In this document: positions 1-7,924 of the stretch, in pieces
Numbering within the stretch: the first letter of the stretch is position 1
How the letters are laid out: every line of letters begins with the position of its first letter
Origin: JBFWQM01 sp050249455
GTDB lineage: Bacteria > Pseudomonadota > Alphaproteobacteria > MPNO01 > VGEU01
Direction of reading: 5' to 3'
NCBI GenBank assembly: GCA_050249455.1
Contig: JBFWQM010000188.1
Span: 1-11,297 of the forward strand
Length of the DNA: 11,297 nucleotides
Program-made: the position numbers and the translations under genes
Notes under the pieces: generated by a model
What the model was told of the DNA's origin: nothing
The model's input: only the letters and a program-made list of their open reading frames with translations
Database searches by the model: none

Positions 1-1
1 C

Positions 2-115
2 GCCCCCGACGACCGCCGCACCGTCCTGGACCAGCGCACCGAGACGGGCGCCACCTTCCTCAGCGACTTCGCCGCCGTGGTGACCGCCGCCGGGCGGGCG
101 CTGGCCGGGGGGTGA
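2..115 (+). CDS. C-terminal end of an unrecognised protein (5' truncated by window edge)
   Basis: An open frame enters from the left edge and ends at TGA 113-115, giving 37 visible residues ending in ALAGG. It is chosen over the other two forward frames because almost every codon ends in G or C, as in the other genes of this window, and because it stays open from the edge. The visible tail is a mixed charged segment followed by an Ala-rich probable helix. I do not recognise the family from so short a piece and assign no function. It runs convergently towards yejF, with a repeat-bearing gap of about 208 bases between the two stops. Confidence 0.55.
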   Translation, partial: APDDRRTVLDQRTETGATFLSDFAAVVTAAGRALAGG

Positions 116-172
116 GGGGCGTGGGCGCTCTGTAGGCCGACCGAATCTATGCTCGTCTGGCGACGAGGCCGT

Positions 173-264
173 CCACCTCACCCTCCCCGTCGCTGCGCGA
201 CGGGTCCCCTCCCTCTCCCCCCGATGGGCGGAGAGGGTGCGAGCGCAGCGAGCGGGTGAGGTGG
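173..264. repeat. GC-rich complex inverted repeat between convergent genes
   Basis: Outer arms of 11 bases pair perfectly (173-183 CCACCTCACCC with 254-264 GGGTGAGGTGG). Inside them, CCCGTCG (186-192) pairs with CGACGGG (198-204), and CCCTCTC (211-217) pairs with GAGAGGG (231-237). The RNA would fold as a long branched hairpin on either strand. It lies between the end of the left-edge gene and the end of yejF, the usual place for repetitive palindromic intergenic elements in GC-rich alphaproteobacteria. It could act as a bidirectional transcription or decay barrier, but there is no T-run typical of an intrinsic terminator. I see no gene in 116-323. Confidence 0.7.
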
Positions 265-323
265 GAAGCCGCCGGCCTATCAACGGTCAGCGGGACGCGA
301 ACCGCCGACGACCGTAACGGCGG

Positions 324-1952
324 CTACGTCCTGACCGCGCCGGTCTCCACCGCCTCGAGGTTCAGCGCGGCGGCGATCAGGGCGCGGGTGTAGTCCTCGC
401 GCGGGGTCTCGAAGACCTCCTGCGACGGGCCGTGCTCCACCACCTTCCCGTCCTTCATGACGATGACCTCGTCGGACAGCGCGCGCACCACGCGCAGGTC
501 GTGGCTGATGAACAGGTAGGCCAGGTTGTGGCGGCGCTGCAGGTCGCGCAGCAGGTCCACGATCTGGGCCTGCACCGACATGTCGAGCGCGCTGGTCGGC
601 TCGTCCAGCACCACGAAGCGCGGCTTGAGCGCCAGCGCGCGGGCGATCGCGATGCGCTGGCGCTGGCCGCCGGAGAACTCGTGCGGGTAGCGGTCCTGCA
701 TCGCGGGGTCGAGGCCGACTTCGGCCAGCGCCTCGCCGATCACCTGGCGGCGCTCGCTCTCCGCCGGCGCGATGCCGTGGACCTTGAGCCCCTCCTCGAC
801 GATCTGGCCGACCGAAAGCCGCGGGCTGAGCGAGGCGTAGGGGTCCTGGAACACGATCTGCATCTCGCGGCGCAGCGGGCGCAGCTCCGACCAGCCCAGG
901 CCGTCGATCCGCCGGCCGTCGAAGCGGATCGCCCCGTCGCTCCGCTCCAGGCGAAGGAGCCCGAGCGCCAGGGTGGTCTTGCCCGACCCCGATTCGCCGA
1001 CCACGCCGACGGTATGGCCCTGGCGGATGCGCACCGTGACGCCGTCCACCGCCTTGATGTGGTCCACCGTGCGGCGCAGCACGCCGCGCTTGATCGGGAA
1101 CCAGACCCGGATGTCGTCGGCCTCGACCAGCGGCGGCGCATCGCCCGGCGGCTCCACCGGCGCGCCCTTCGGCTCGGCCGCGAGCAGGTGGCGGGTATAG
1201 GCGTGCTGCGGGTTGTCGAAGATCCCGGCGGTCGGGCCCTGCTCGACGATCTCGCCCTGGGTCATCACGCAGACCCGGTCGGCGACCCGGCGCACGATGC
1301 CGAGGTCGTGGGTGATCAGCAGCATCGACATGCCGAGCCGGCCCTGCAGGTCCTTGAGCAGCTTCAGGATCTGCGCCTGGATGGTGACGTCGAGCGCGGT
1401 GGTCGGCTCGTCGGCGATCAGGAGCTCGGGGTCGTTGGCGAGCGCCATCGCGATCATCACCCGCTGGCGCTGGCCGCCGGACAGCTGGTGCGGATAGGCG
1501 CCCAGCCGCTTCTCCGCCTCCGGCAGGCCGACCAGGCGCAGCAGCTCCACCACCCGATTGCGCACCGCCTGGCGGTCGAGCTTGCGGTGCAGGAACAGCA
1601 CCTCGCCCACCTGCTTCTCGATGGTGTGCAGCGGGTTGAGCGAGGTCATCGGCTCCTGGAACACGATCGCCACCCGGTTACCGCGGATGGTGCGCATCAC
1701 GGCTTCCGGCGCGCCGACCAGCTCGTGGCCGGCGAAGACGATGCTGCCGGTCGGGTGGTGCGCGCGCGGATAGGGCAGCAGCTGCATGACCGACAGCGCC
1801 GTCACCGACTTGCCGGAGCCGGATTCGCCGACCAGCGCCACCGTCTCGCCCTTGGCGATCTCGAACGAGACGCCGCGCACCGCCTTCACCTCGGCGTCGC
1901 CGCGGCCGAACGAGACCGAGAGGTCGCGCACGGTGAGCAGCTTCTCGCTCAT
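324..1952 (-). CDS. yejF: YejF-type double ATP-binding protein of a peptide ABC importer
   Basis: This 542-residue cytoplasmic ATPase drives the YejBE permease. It is a fusion of two ABC domains. The first has Walker A GESGSGKS (42-49), signature LSGGQ (157-161), Walker B LLIADEP (177-183) and switch His215. The second has Walker A GESGSGKT (319-326), signature FSGGQ (426-430), Walker B VVLDEP (447-452) and His484. All catalytic motifs are intact in both halves. A linker of about 30 residues near 260-290 joins them, and each half carries the C-terminal extension (PxxxYTR-like) usual for oligopeptide/nickel ATPases. Length is close to E. coli YejF as I recall it (about 529 residues). The start ATG at 1952 overlaps the yejE stop as ATGA, with AAGG 8 bases upstream. 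The frame stays open further upstream, but that part is a shadow of yejE. It is the last gene of the operon. Confidence 0.94.
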   Translation of the reverse strand: MSEKLLTVRDLSVSFGRGDAEVKAVRGVSFEIAKGETVALVGESGSGKSVTALSVMQLLPYPRAHHPTGSIVFAGHELVGAPEAVMRTIRGNRVAIVFQEPMTSLNPLHTIEKQVGEVLFLHRKLDRQAVRNRVVELLRLVGLPEAEKRLGAYPHQLSGGQRQRVMIAMALANDPELLIADEPTTALDVTIQAQILKLLKDLQGRLGMSMLLITHDLGIVRRVADRVCVMTQGEIVEQGPTAGIFDNPQHAYTRHLLAAEPKGAPVEPPGDAPPLVEADDIRVWFPIKRGVLRRTVDHIKAVDGVTVRIRQGHTVGVVGESGSGKTTLALGLLRLERSDGAIRFDGRRIDGLGWSELRPLRREMQIVFQDPYASLSPRLSVGQIVEEGLKVHGIAPAESERRQVIGEALAEVGLDPAMQDRYPHEFSGGQRQRIAIARALALKPRFVVLDEPTSALDMSVQAQIVDLLRDLQRRHNLAYLFISHDLRVVRALSDEVIVMKDGKVVEHGPSQEVFETPREDYTRALIAAALNLEAVETGAVRT

Positions 1953-2998
1953 GAGAACGCCTTGCGCGGATCGAACGCGTCGCGCACCGCCTCGCCCACG
2001 AAGATCAGCAGGCTCAGCATGATCGCCAGCACGAAGAAGGCGGTCAGCCCCAGCCACGGCGCCTGCAGGTTGGACTTGCCCTGGGCCAGGAGCTCGCCCA
2101 GCGACGGCGAGCCCGGCGGCAGCCCGAAGCCGAGGAAGTCGAGCGAGGTCAGGGTCGTGATCGAGCCGTTGAGCACGAACGGCAGGAAGGTCAGGGTCGC
2201 CACCATCGCGTTGGGCAGCACGTGCCGCCACATGATGGTCAGGTTGGACACCCCCAGCGCACGGGCGGCGCGCACGTAGTCGAAATTGCGCGCGCGCAGG
2301 AACTCCGCCCGCACCACGCCGACCAGCGCCATCCAGCCGAACAGCAGCATGATGCCGAGCAGCCACCAGAAGTTGGGCTCGACCACCGAGGCCAGGATGA
2401 TCAGCAGGAACAGCGTCGGCAGACCCGACCAGATCTCGATGAAGCGCTGGAACAGGAGGTCGGTCCAGCCCCCGAAATAGCCCTGCACCGCGCCCGCCGC
2501 GATGCCGATGATGGACCCGAAGAAGGTCAGCGCCAGCCCGAACAGGACCGAGATGCGGAAGCCGTAGATCACCCGCGCCAGCACGTCGCGCGCCTGGTCG
2601 TCGGTGCCCAGCCAGTTGTCGGTCGACGGCGGCGACGGCGCCGGCGCGTTCAGGTTGAAGTTGACCGTGCGGTAGCTGTAGGGGATCAGCGGCCACACGA
2701 TGGTGCCGCCCTTGTCGGCGATCAGGTCGCGGAAGAACGCCTCGCGATAGGCCGGCTCGGTGTCGAAGTCGCCGCCGAACGCGGTCTCCGGATAGGTCTG
2801 GAACACCGGGACGTAGACCCCGCCGTCGTAGAGGATCAGCAGCGGCCGGTCGTTGGCGATCAGCTCCGCGAACAGGCTGGCGACGAACAGGACGAGGAAC
2901 ACCCACAGCGACCAGAAGCCGCGCCGGTTGGCGCGGAAGTTGTGCCAGCGCCGGCGGGCGAGGGGGGTGACCCTCATTCCCAGGACGCGCTCAGACAT
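1949..2998 (-). CDS. yejE: YejE-type ABC importer permease
   Basis: This 349-residue inner-membrane permease is one half of the channel for oligopeptide-like substrates. Visible features are a basic N-terminus, a first membrane segment at about 29-47, a long periplasmic stretch (about 50-145) containing NWLGTDDQARDV (128-139), then five further hydrophobic segments. The EAA-type loop that docks on the ATPase is at about 242-263 (RAARALGV...LPNA). The C-terminus GEAVRDAFDPRKA matches the DppC/OppC-class ending and closely resembles E. coli YejE. The ATG at 2998 has GAGG six bases upstream, inside the end of yejB, which it overlaps by 8 bases. An alternative ATG at 2977 (residue 8) would give an N-terminus of E. 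coli length but has a poorer ribosome site. Its stop overlaps the yejF start by 4 bases. Confidence 0.94.
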   Translation of the reverse strand: MSERVLGMRVTPLARRRWHNFRANRRGFWSLWVFLVLFVASLFAELIANDRPLLILYDGGVYVPVFQTYPETAFGGDFDTEPAYREAFFRDLIADKGGTIVWPLIPYSYRTVNFNLNAPAPSPPSTDNWLGTDDQARDVLARVIYGFRISVLFGLALTFFGSIIGIAAGAVQGYFGGWTDLLFQRFIEIWSGLPTLFLLIILASVVEPNFWWLLGIMLLFGWMALVGVVRAEFLRARNFDYVRAARALGVSNLTIMWRHVLPNAMVATLTFLPFVLNGSITTLTSLDFLGFGLPPGSPSLGELLAQGKSNLQAPWLGLTAFFVLAIMLSLLIFVGEAVRDAFDPRKAFS

Positions 2999-4115
2999 TG
3001 CGCGCCTCGAAGTCGATGCGCGGGTCGACGACCGTGTAGGCCAGGTCGCCGACCAGGTTCATGATCAGCCCCAGCAGGGTGAAGAAGTAGAGCGTGGCGA
3101 ACATGATCGGGTAGTCGCGCTTGACCACCGCCTCGAACCCGAGCAGGCCGAGCCCGTCGAGCGAGAAGATCACCTCGGTCAGCAGCGCGCCGGTGAACAG
3201 GATGCCGACGAACGCCGCTGGGAAGCCGGCGATCACGATCAGCATGGCATTGCGGAAGACGTGGCCGTACAGCACCTGGCGCTCGGTCAGCCCCTTGGCG
3301 CGCGCGGTCATGACGTACTGCATGTTGATCTGGTCGAGGAACGAGTTCTTGGTCAGGAGCGTCAGGGTCGCGAAGCCGCCGATCACCAGCGAGGTGATGG
3401 GCAGGACCATGTGCCACAGGTAGTCCAGCGCCTGGCCGGCCAGGCTGAGCTGGTCGAAGTTCTCCGACGTCAGCCCGCGCAGCGGGAACCACGACAGGAA
3501 GCTGCCGCCGGCGAACAGCACCACCAGCAGAACGGCGAACATGAAGCCGGGGATGGCGTAGCCGACGATGATGACGCCCGAGGTCCAGACGTCGAACGGC
3601 GTGCCGTCGCGCACCGCCTTGCGGATGCCGAGCGGGATGGAGACCAGGTAGACGATCAGCGTGGTCCAGATGCCGAGCGAGATGGACACCGGCATCTTCT
3701 CCAGCACCAGGTTCACCACCGTCTCGTCGCGGAAGTAGCTCTTGCCGAAGTCGAACTGGACGTAGTTGCCCAGCATCAGCAGGAACCGCTCGTGGATCGG
3801 CTTGTCGAATCCGAACTGCTTCTCCAGGCTGGCGATGAAGGCTGGGTCCAGGCCCTGGGCGCCGCGGTACTTGCTGGCGGCGCCGCCGGCGTCGGCCGCG
3901 GCGCCACGCGCGCCTTGCGCGCTGCCGCCGCCGACTTCCGCCCCGCTGCCGCCGCCGATGCGCGCGGTCGCGGCGGCGTCGGTGCCGGTGATCTGGGCGA
4001 TCAGCTGCTCCACCGGACCGCCGGGCGCGAACTGCACGATGGTGAAGTTGATCAGCATGATCCCGAGCAGGGTCGGGATCATCAGCAGCACGCGGCGGAC
4101 GATATAGGCGAACAT
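2991..4115 (-). CDS. yejB: YejB-type ABC importer permease
   Basis: This 374-residue inner-membrane permease partners YejE. The N-terminal membrane segment (about 8-29) is followed by the conserved FAPGGPVEQ (29-37), then a Gly/Ala/Ser-rich periplasmic stretch (about 44-82), then GLDP and FGFDKPIHERF (88-111). Five more hydrophobic segments follow. The EAA loop is at 270-290 (TARAKGLTERQ...FRNA), and the protein ends in the YejB hallmark VDPRIDFE (363-370). Similarity to E. coli YejB runs end to end. The ATG at 4115 shares one base with the stop of the preceding gene (TGATG), which implies translational coupling; only a distant GAAGG is seen upstream. The open frame continues far upstream, but those residues lie antisense or out of frame to the binding-protein gene and are not part of YejB. 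Confidence 0.94.
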   Translation of the reverse strand: MFAYIVRRVLLMIPTLLGIMLINFTIVQFAPGGPVEQLIAQITGTDAAATARIGGGSGAEVGGGSAQGARGAAADAGGAASKYRGAQGLDPAFIASLEKQFGFDKPIHERFLLMLGNYVQFDFGKSYFRDETVVNLVLEKMPVSISLGIWTTLIVYLVSIPLGIRKAVRDGTPFDVWTSGVIIVGYAIPGFMFAVLLVVLFAGGSFLSWFPLRGLTSENFDQLSLAGQALDYLWHMVLPITSLVIGGFATLTLLTKNSFLDQINMQYVMTARAKGLTERQVLYGHVFRNAMLIVIAGFPAAFVGILFTGALLTEVIFSLDGLGLLGFEAVVKRDYPIMFATLYFFTLLGLIMNLVGDLAYTVVDPRIDFEARNV

Positions 4116-6031
4116 CAGCGCGACGGCGCCTTCCCGGCGGCGACCTGGGCGGCCTTGTCCGGCACGAACCACCAGGTGTCGACCAGCCCGAGGTCGTAGC
4201 GCGGCTTGGTCTTCGGCCGGTCGAACTTGTCCCAGAACGCGACGTTGTGGACGCCCTTGTACCACTGGGACACTGTGTAGCGGTTCCACATCAGCACGCG
4301 GTCGAGCGCGCGCACCGCCGCGATCAGGTCGGGTCGCGAGGACGCACCGACCACGCGCTCGATCAGCGCATCGACCGCCGGGTCCTTGAGACCGGCGACG
4401 TTGAGCGAGCCGGGCACGTCGGCGTACTGGCTGCCGAAATAGTTGCGCTGCTCGATCCCCGGTGTCAGCGGCTGGACGTAGCGGCGCACGATCACGTCGA
4501 AGTCGAAGCCGTCGGTGCGCACCTTGTAGTTTGCGACGTCGACGATGCGCTGGGTGGCGGCGATGCCCAGCCGCTCCAGGTTGCGGATATAGGGGCCGAT
4601 GATGCGCTGGAACGACGCCTCGTAGTTCAGGAACTCGATGGTGAAGCGCTCGCCCCTGGCGTTGACCAGCGCGTTGTCCTTCTGCGTCCAGCCGGCCTCG
4701 CGCAGGAGGCGCAGCGCCTCGCGAAGGTTGTCGCGGTTGTTGCCCGACCCGTCGGTCCTGGGCGGCGTGTAGGCGGGGCCGAAGACCTCCGGCGGCACCT
4801 GGGCGCGCAGCGGTTCCAGGAGCTTCAGCTCCTCGGCCGTCGGCGGCCCCTTGGCGGCCAGCTCGGAGTTCTCGAACATGCTGCTGGTGCGCTCGTAGAG
4901 GCCGTAGAACAGCGTCTTGTTGGTCCACTCGTAGTCGAACGCGAGGTCCAGCGCGGCGCGCACCCGGCGGTCCTTGAAGCGGTCGCGGCGCAGGTTGAAG
5001 AAGAACGCCTGCACCCCCGACGGCGTGTCGTCGTCCAGCGTCTCGCGCAGGATCAGCCCCTTCTGCACCGCCGGCTTGTCGTACTGCGTCGCCCAGCTGC
5101 GCGCGGTGAACTCCTCGCGGAAGTCGTAGCCGCCGGCGAAGAACGATTCGAGCGCGATGTCGCGGTCGCGGTAGTAGTCGTAGCGCACGGTGTCGAAGTT
5201 GTGCCGGCCGCGGTTGACCGCGAGGTCGCGTCCCCAATAATTCGGGTCGCGGCGGTAGACGATGAAGCGGCCGGGATCGACCCGCTCCACCTTGTAGGGG
5301 CCGGAGCCCAGCGGCGGCTGCACCGTGGTCTCTTCGAACTTCACCTTTTCGTAATAGGCCTTCGACAGCACCGGCAGTGCGGCCAGCAGGGTCGGCAGGT
5401 CGCGGTGCTCGCCCGGCTTGAACGCGAACCGGACCCGCCGCGGGCTCTCGGCGGTGGCGGACGCCACGTCGCGGAACAGGATGCCGTATTGCGGATGGCC
5501 CTTGTGGACCAGCGCCTCGAAGGTGAACACCACGTCCGCGGCGGTCACCGCGCTGCCGTCGTGGAAGCGCGCCGCGGGGTTCAGGTTGAAGGCGACCCAG
5601 GTCTTGTCGTCGGCGACTTCCACGCTTTCGGCCACCTGGGCATAGAGCGCGTCGGGCTCGTCGTTGGCGCGCTCCATCAGGGTGTCGAAGGTCAGCGCGA
5701 TGCCTTCCGGCGACACGCCCTTCAGTATGTAGGGGTTCAGGTTGTCGAACGAATCGAGCCCCCACAGCTTCAGCTCGCCGCCCTTCGGCGCGTCCGGGTT
5801 GACGTAGTCGAAGTGCGCGAAGCCGGCCGGGTATTTCAGGTCGCCGAACACGGAAAGCCCGTGGCGCGCCTCGCCTCCGAACGCCGGTACGGCGACAAGG
5901 GCAAGAACGATGCCGGCGATCAGGCTTCTGATGCGCGGCCCCCTCCCCCCACCCCCCTCCCGCGAGGGGAGGGGGAGTAATAGCCCTCCCCCTCGACGGG
6001 GTAGGGTTGGGTGGGGGTGACGACGCCGCAT
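4115..6031 (-). CDS. YejA-like periplasmic binding protein 1 (family 5), repeat-altered N-terminus
   Basis: This periplasmic substrate-binding protein of the YejBEF importer is about 638 residues from the chosen ATG. The conserved part begins with a signal peptide hydrophobic core at about 37-51 and likely cleavage near AFG/GEA (about 52). It continues with FDYVNPDAPKGG (74-85), ARFHDGSAVTAADVVF, LGSGPYKV, YDYYRD and WTNKTLFYG, all family-5/YejA landmarks. Residues 5-33 are Pro/Gly/Arg-rich and are encoded by a palindromic repeat (5941-6020), so the N-terminus is abnormal for a secreted protein. In-frame ATG codons exist at 6055 and 6031, neither with a good ribosome site; no in-frame ATG or GTG lies between the repeat and the signal peptide. 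The start is therefore uncertain. The stop overlaps yejB by one base, and the upstream paralogue ends 29 bases away. The mature domain looks intact. Confidence 0.88.
   Translation of the reverse strand: MRRRHPHPTLPRRGGGLLLPLPSREGGGGRGPRIRSLIAGIVLALVAVPAFGGEARHGLSVFGDLKYPAGFAHFDYVNPDAPKGGELKLWGLDSFDNLNPYILKGVSPEGIALTFDTLMERANDEPDALYAQVAESVEVADDKTWVAFNLNPAARFHDGSAVTAADVVFTFEALVHKGHPQYGILFRDVASATAESPRRVRFAFKPGEHRDLPTLLAALPVLSKAYYEKVKFEETTVQPPLGSGPYKVERVDPGRFIVYRRDPNYWGRDLAVNRGRHNFDTVRYDYYRDRDIALESFFAGGYDFREEFTARSWATQYDKPAVQKGLILRETLDDDTPSGVQAFFFNLRRDRFKDRRVRAALDLAFDYEWTNKTLFYGLYERTSSMFENSELAAKGPPTAEELKLLEPLRAQVPPEVFGPAYTPPRTDGSGNNRDNLREALRLLREAGWTQKDNALVNARGERFTIEFLNYEASFQRIIGPYIRNLERLGIAATQRIVDVANYKVRTDGFDFDVIVRRYVQPLTPGIEQRNYFGSQYADVPGSLNVAGLKDPAVDALIERVVGASSRPDLIAAVRALDRVLMWNRYTVSQWYKGVHNVAFWDKFDRPKTKPRYDLGLVDTWWFVPDKAAQVAAGKAPSR
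5941..6020. repeat. C/G-tract palindromic repeat at the 5' end of binding protein 1
   Basis: Outer 9-base arms pair perfectly (5946-5954 CCCCCACCC with 6009-6017 GGGTGGGGG). The two halves are imperfect inverted copies of a C-rich/G-rich unit, each able to fold alone, around a short A/T-containing centre near 5976-5983. Composition is unlike the flanking coding DNA: long C and G runs, and rare CTA and TTA codons when read in the gene frame. It resembles the dispersed intergenic palindromes of GC-rich alphaproteobacteria. It sits between the end of the upstream paralogue and the signal-peptide codons of binding protein 1. Confidence 0.8.
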
Positions 6032-6060
6032 CGACGCCGGAGGTGTGCCCGCCATCCCCG

Positions 6061-7893
6061 CTACCGCGCCCCGCGCCGCGAGTCGCTGGCGGCGGACTTG
6101 GCGGGGTCGATCCACCAGCTCATCATCGCGACGCCGTAGTCGGGGTTCTTCGGCGGGATGCCGAACTTGTCCCAGTAGGCGATGCGGTCGGCGCGGATGT
6201 GCCACTGCGGGATCACGTAGTGGTTCCACAGCAGCACGCGGTCGAGCGCGCGGCTGGCGGCGACCAGGCTGGGGCGGTCGTGCGCCTCGACGACCTTCTC
6301 GACCAGCGCGTCGACCACCGGGTTCCTGATGCCGATGACGTTGCGGCTGCCCGGCCGGTCGGCGGCGTCCGACGTCCAGAAGTCGCGCTGCTCGTTGCCC
6401 GGCGACAGCGACTGCGGGAAGGTCTGCACCACGATGTCGAAGTCGAAGTCGCGCACCCGGTTCTGGTACTGCGACGGGTCGACGGTGCGGATGCGCGCTT
6501 GGATGCCCAGCCGCTTCAGGTTGTTGACGAACGGCGCGACGATGCGTTCGAACGCCGGGCTGACCAGCAGGAACTCGATCTCCATCGCCTTGCCGGTCTT
6601 CGCCTCGACCAGCCGATTGTTCTTCACCTCCCACCCGGCGGCGCGCAAGAGCTCCTGCGCGCGCAGCAGGTTCTGGCGTGCCGTGCCGGTGCCGTCGGTG
6701 TGCGGCGGCTTGTAGACGGTGGTGAAGACCTGTTCCGGAACCTTGCCGCGGAACGGCTCCAGGAGCTTCAGCTCCGCCTCGGTCGGCGGCTGGTCGGCGG
6801 CGAGGTCGGAGTTCTCGAAGTAGCTGTCGGTGCGGACGTACTGGCCGTAGAACAGGTTCTTGTTGGTCCATTCGAAGTCGAAGGCGTAGCCCAGCGCCTC
6901 GCGCACCCGCGGGTCCTTGAACTGGTCGCGACGCAGGTTGAAGGCGAACGCCTGCATGCCGGTCGGGCGCTGGTGGACGACATCCCGCTTGATGACCGCG
7001 CCCTCGCGCAGCGCCGGGAAGTCGTAGCCGGTGGCCCAGCGGCTGGCCTGGTTCTCGGTGCGGAAGTCGTACTCGCCGGCCTTGAACGCCTCCATCGCCA
7101 CGGTCTCGTCGCGGTAGTAGTCGTAGCGGATGATGTCGAAGTTGTTGGTGCCGACCTGGATCGGCAGCTTTTCGCCCCAGTAGTCCTTCACCCGCTCGAA
7201 GGTGATGTAGCGGCCCGGCTCGAACGCCCCGACCTTGTAGGGGCCGCTGCCCAGCGGGCGCTCCAGGGTCGTCTCGTCGAAGTTGCGCCCCGACCAGTAG
7301 GCCTTAGACAGCACGGGAAGCTGGCCGGTGATCTGCGGCAACTCGCGGTTGGGCGGGCCGGTGAACTCGAATTTCACCTTGCGCGGGCTGACCGCCACCG
7401 CGCGCACGATGTTGGCGTAGTAGAAGCGATAGTGCGGCGCCCCCTTCTCCTTCAGCGTCTCCAGGCTGAACACCACGTCGTCGGCGGTGACCGGCGTGCC
7501 GTCGTGGAAGCGCGCTTCCGGCCGCAGGTTGTAGACGACGTAGGAGAGGTCGTCCGGCACCTCCACCGACTCGGCGATCAGGCCGTACTCGGCCGAGATG
7601 TCGTCGAGGGGAGAGGTCATCAGGGTCTCGAACACCAACCCCATGCCGGCGGCGTCGTTGCCCTTGATGATGAACGGGTTGAGCGAATCGAACGTGCCGA
7701 TGGCGAACAGCCGCACCGTGCCGCCCTTGGGCGCCTGCGGGTTGACGTAATCGAGGTGCTTGAAGTCGGCGGGGTACTTGAGGGTGTCCATCAGGGTGAG
7801 CCCGTGGCTCAACGTGACCTTCGGCTCGGCGCCGGCGTGGCCGGGCCACACGGCGAGGGCGAGGGCCAGCGCGCTGACAAGGCGTCGGAACAT
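6061..7893 (-). CDS. yejA: YejA-like periplasmic binding protein 2 (family 5), first gene of the operon
   Basis: This 610-residue periplasmic solute-binding protein delivers oligopeptide-type ligands to YejBE. The signal peptide has basic residues FRR (2-4), a hydrophobic core (5-17) and probable cleavage near GHAGA/E (22-23). The family-5 signature region ARFHDGTPVTADDVVF lies at about 127-142. Further landmarks are LDYVNPQAPKGG (47-58), LGSGPYKV, YDYYRDE and WTNKNLFYG. Length is close to E. coli YejA as I recall it (about 604 residues). The ATG at 7893 is supported by GGAG with a five-base spacer and by the signal peptide beginning there; the frame is open upstream, but the extension is not signal-like. 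It is followed after 5 to 29 bases, depending on the start used, by a paralogue of the same family. The symbol could equally belong to that paralogue. Confidence 0.92.
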   Translation of the reverse strand: MFRRLVSALALALAVWPGHAGAEPKVTLSHGLTLMDTLKYPADFKHLDYVNPQAPKGGTVRLFAIGTFDSLNPFIIKGNDAAGMGLVFETLMTSPLDDISAEYGLIAESVEVPDDLSYVVYNLRPEARFHDGTPVTADDVVFSLETLKEKGAPHYRFYYANIVRAVAVSPRKVKFEFTGPPNRELPQITGQLPVLSKAYWSGRNFDETTLERPLGSGPYKVGAFEPGRYITFERVKDYWGEKLPIQVGTNNFDIIRYDYYRDETVAMEAFKAGEYDFRTENQASRWATGYDFPALREGAVIKRDVVHQRPTGMQAFAFNLRRDQFKDPRVREALGYAFDFEWTNKNLFYGQYVRTDSYFENSDLAADQPPTEAELKLLEPFRGKVPEQVFTTVYKPPHTDGTGTARQNLLRAQELLRAAGWEVKNNRLVEAKTGKAMEIEFLLVSPAFERIVAPFVNNLKRLGIQARIRTVDPSQYQNRVRDFDFDIVVQTFPQSLSPGNEQRDFWTSDAADRPGSRNVIGIRNPVVDALVEKVVEAHDRPSLVAASRALDRVLLWNHYVIPQWHIRADRIAYWDKFGIPPKNPDYGVAMMSWWIDPAKSAASDSRRGAR

Positions 7894-7898
7894 GGCGT

Positions 7899-7902
7899 CT
7901 CC
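7899..7902 (-). promoter_or_regulatory. Ribosome binding site of binding protein 2
   Basis: GGAG on the minus strand ends five bases before the ATG at 7893. It decides between this start and the longer open frame running into the hisN end. Confidence 0.6.
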
Positions 7903-7924
7903 GGCAAAGGCTCCGCGACGGCGG

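Noticed and set aside
432..2279. Long plus-strand open frame opposite yejF and yejE
   Set aside because: It is antisense to well-supported genes, its product is rich in His, Arg, Gln and Asp-Leu/Val repeats with no recognisable domain, and such frames are expected when GC3-rich genes are read on the opposite strand.
1953..2906. Possible N-terminal extension of YejF by about 318 residues
   Set aside because: The frame is open, but the residues are an Arg/Ala/Gly-rich out-of-frame reading of yejE; the YejF family starts at MSEKLLTVRDLSVSF, with an ATGA overlap.
4247..5980. 577-codon plus-strand open frame opposite binding protein 1
   Set aside because: Antisense shadow; no domain, no ribosome site, and strongly biased composition.
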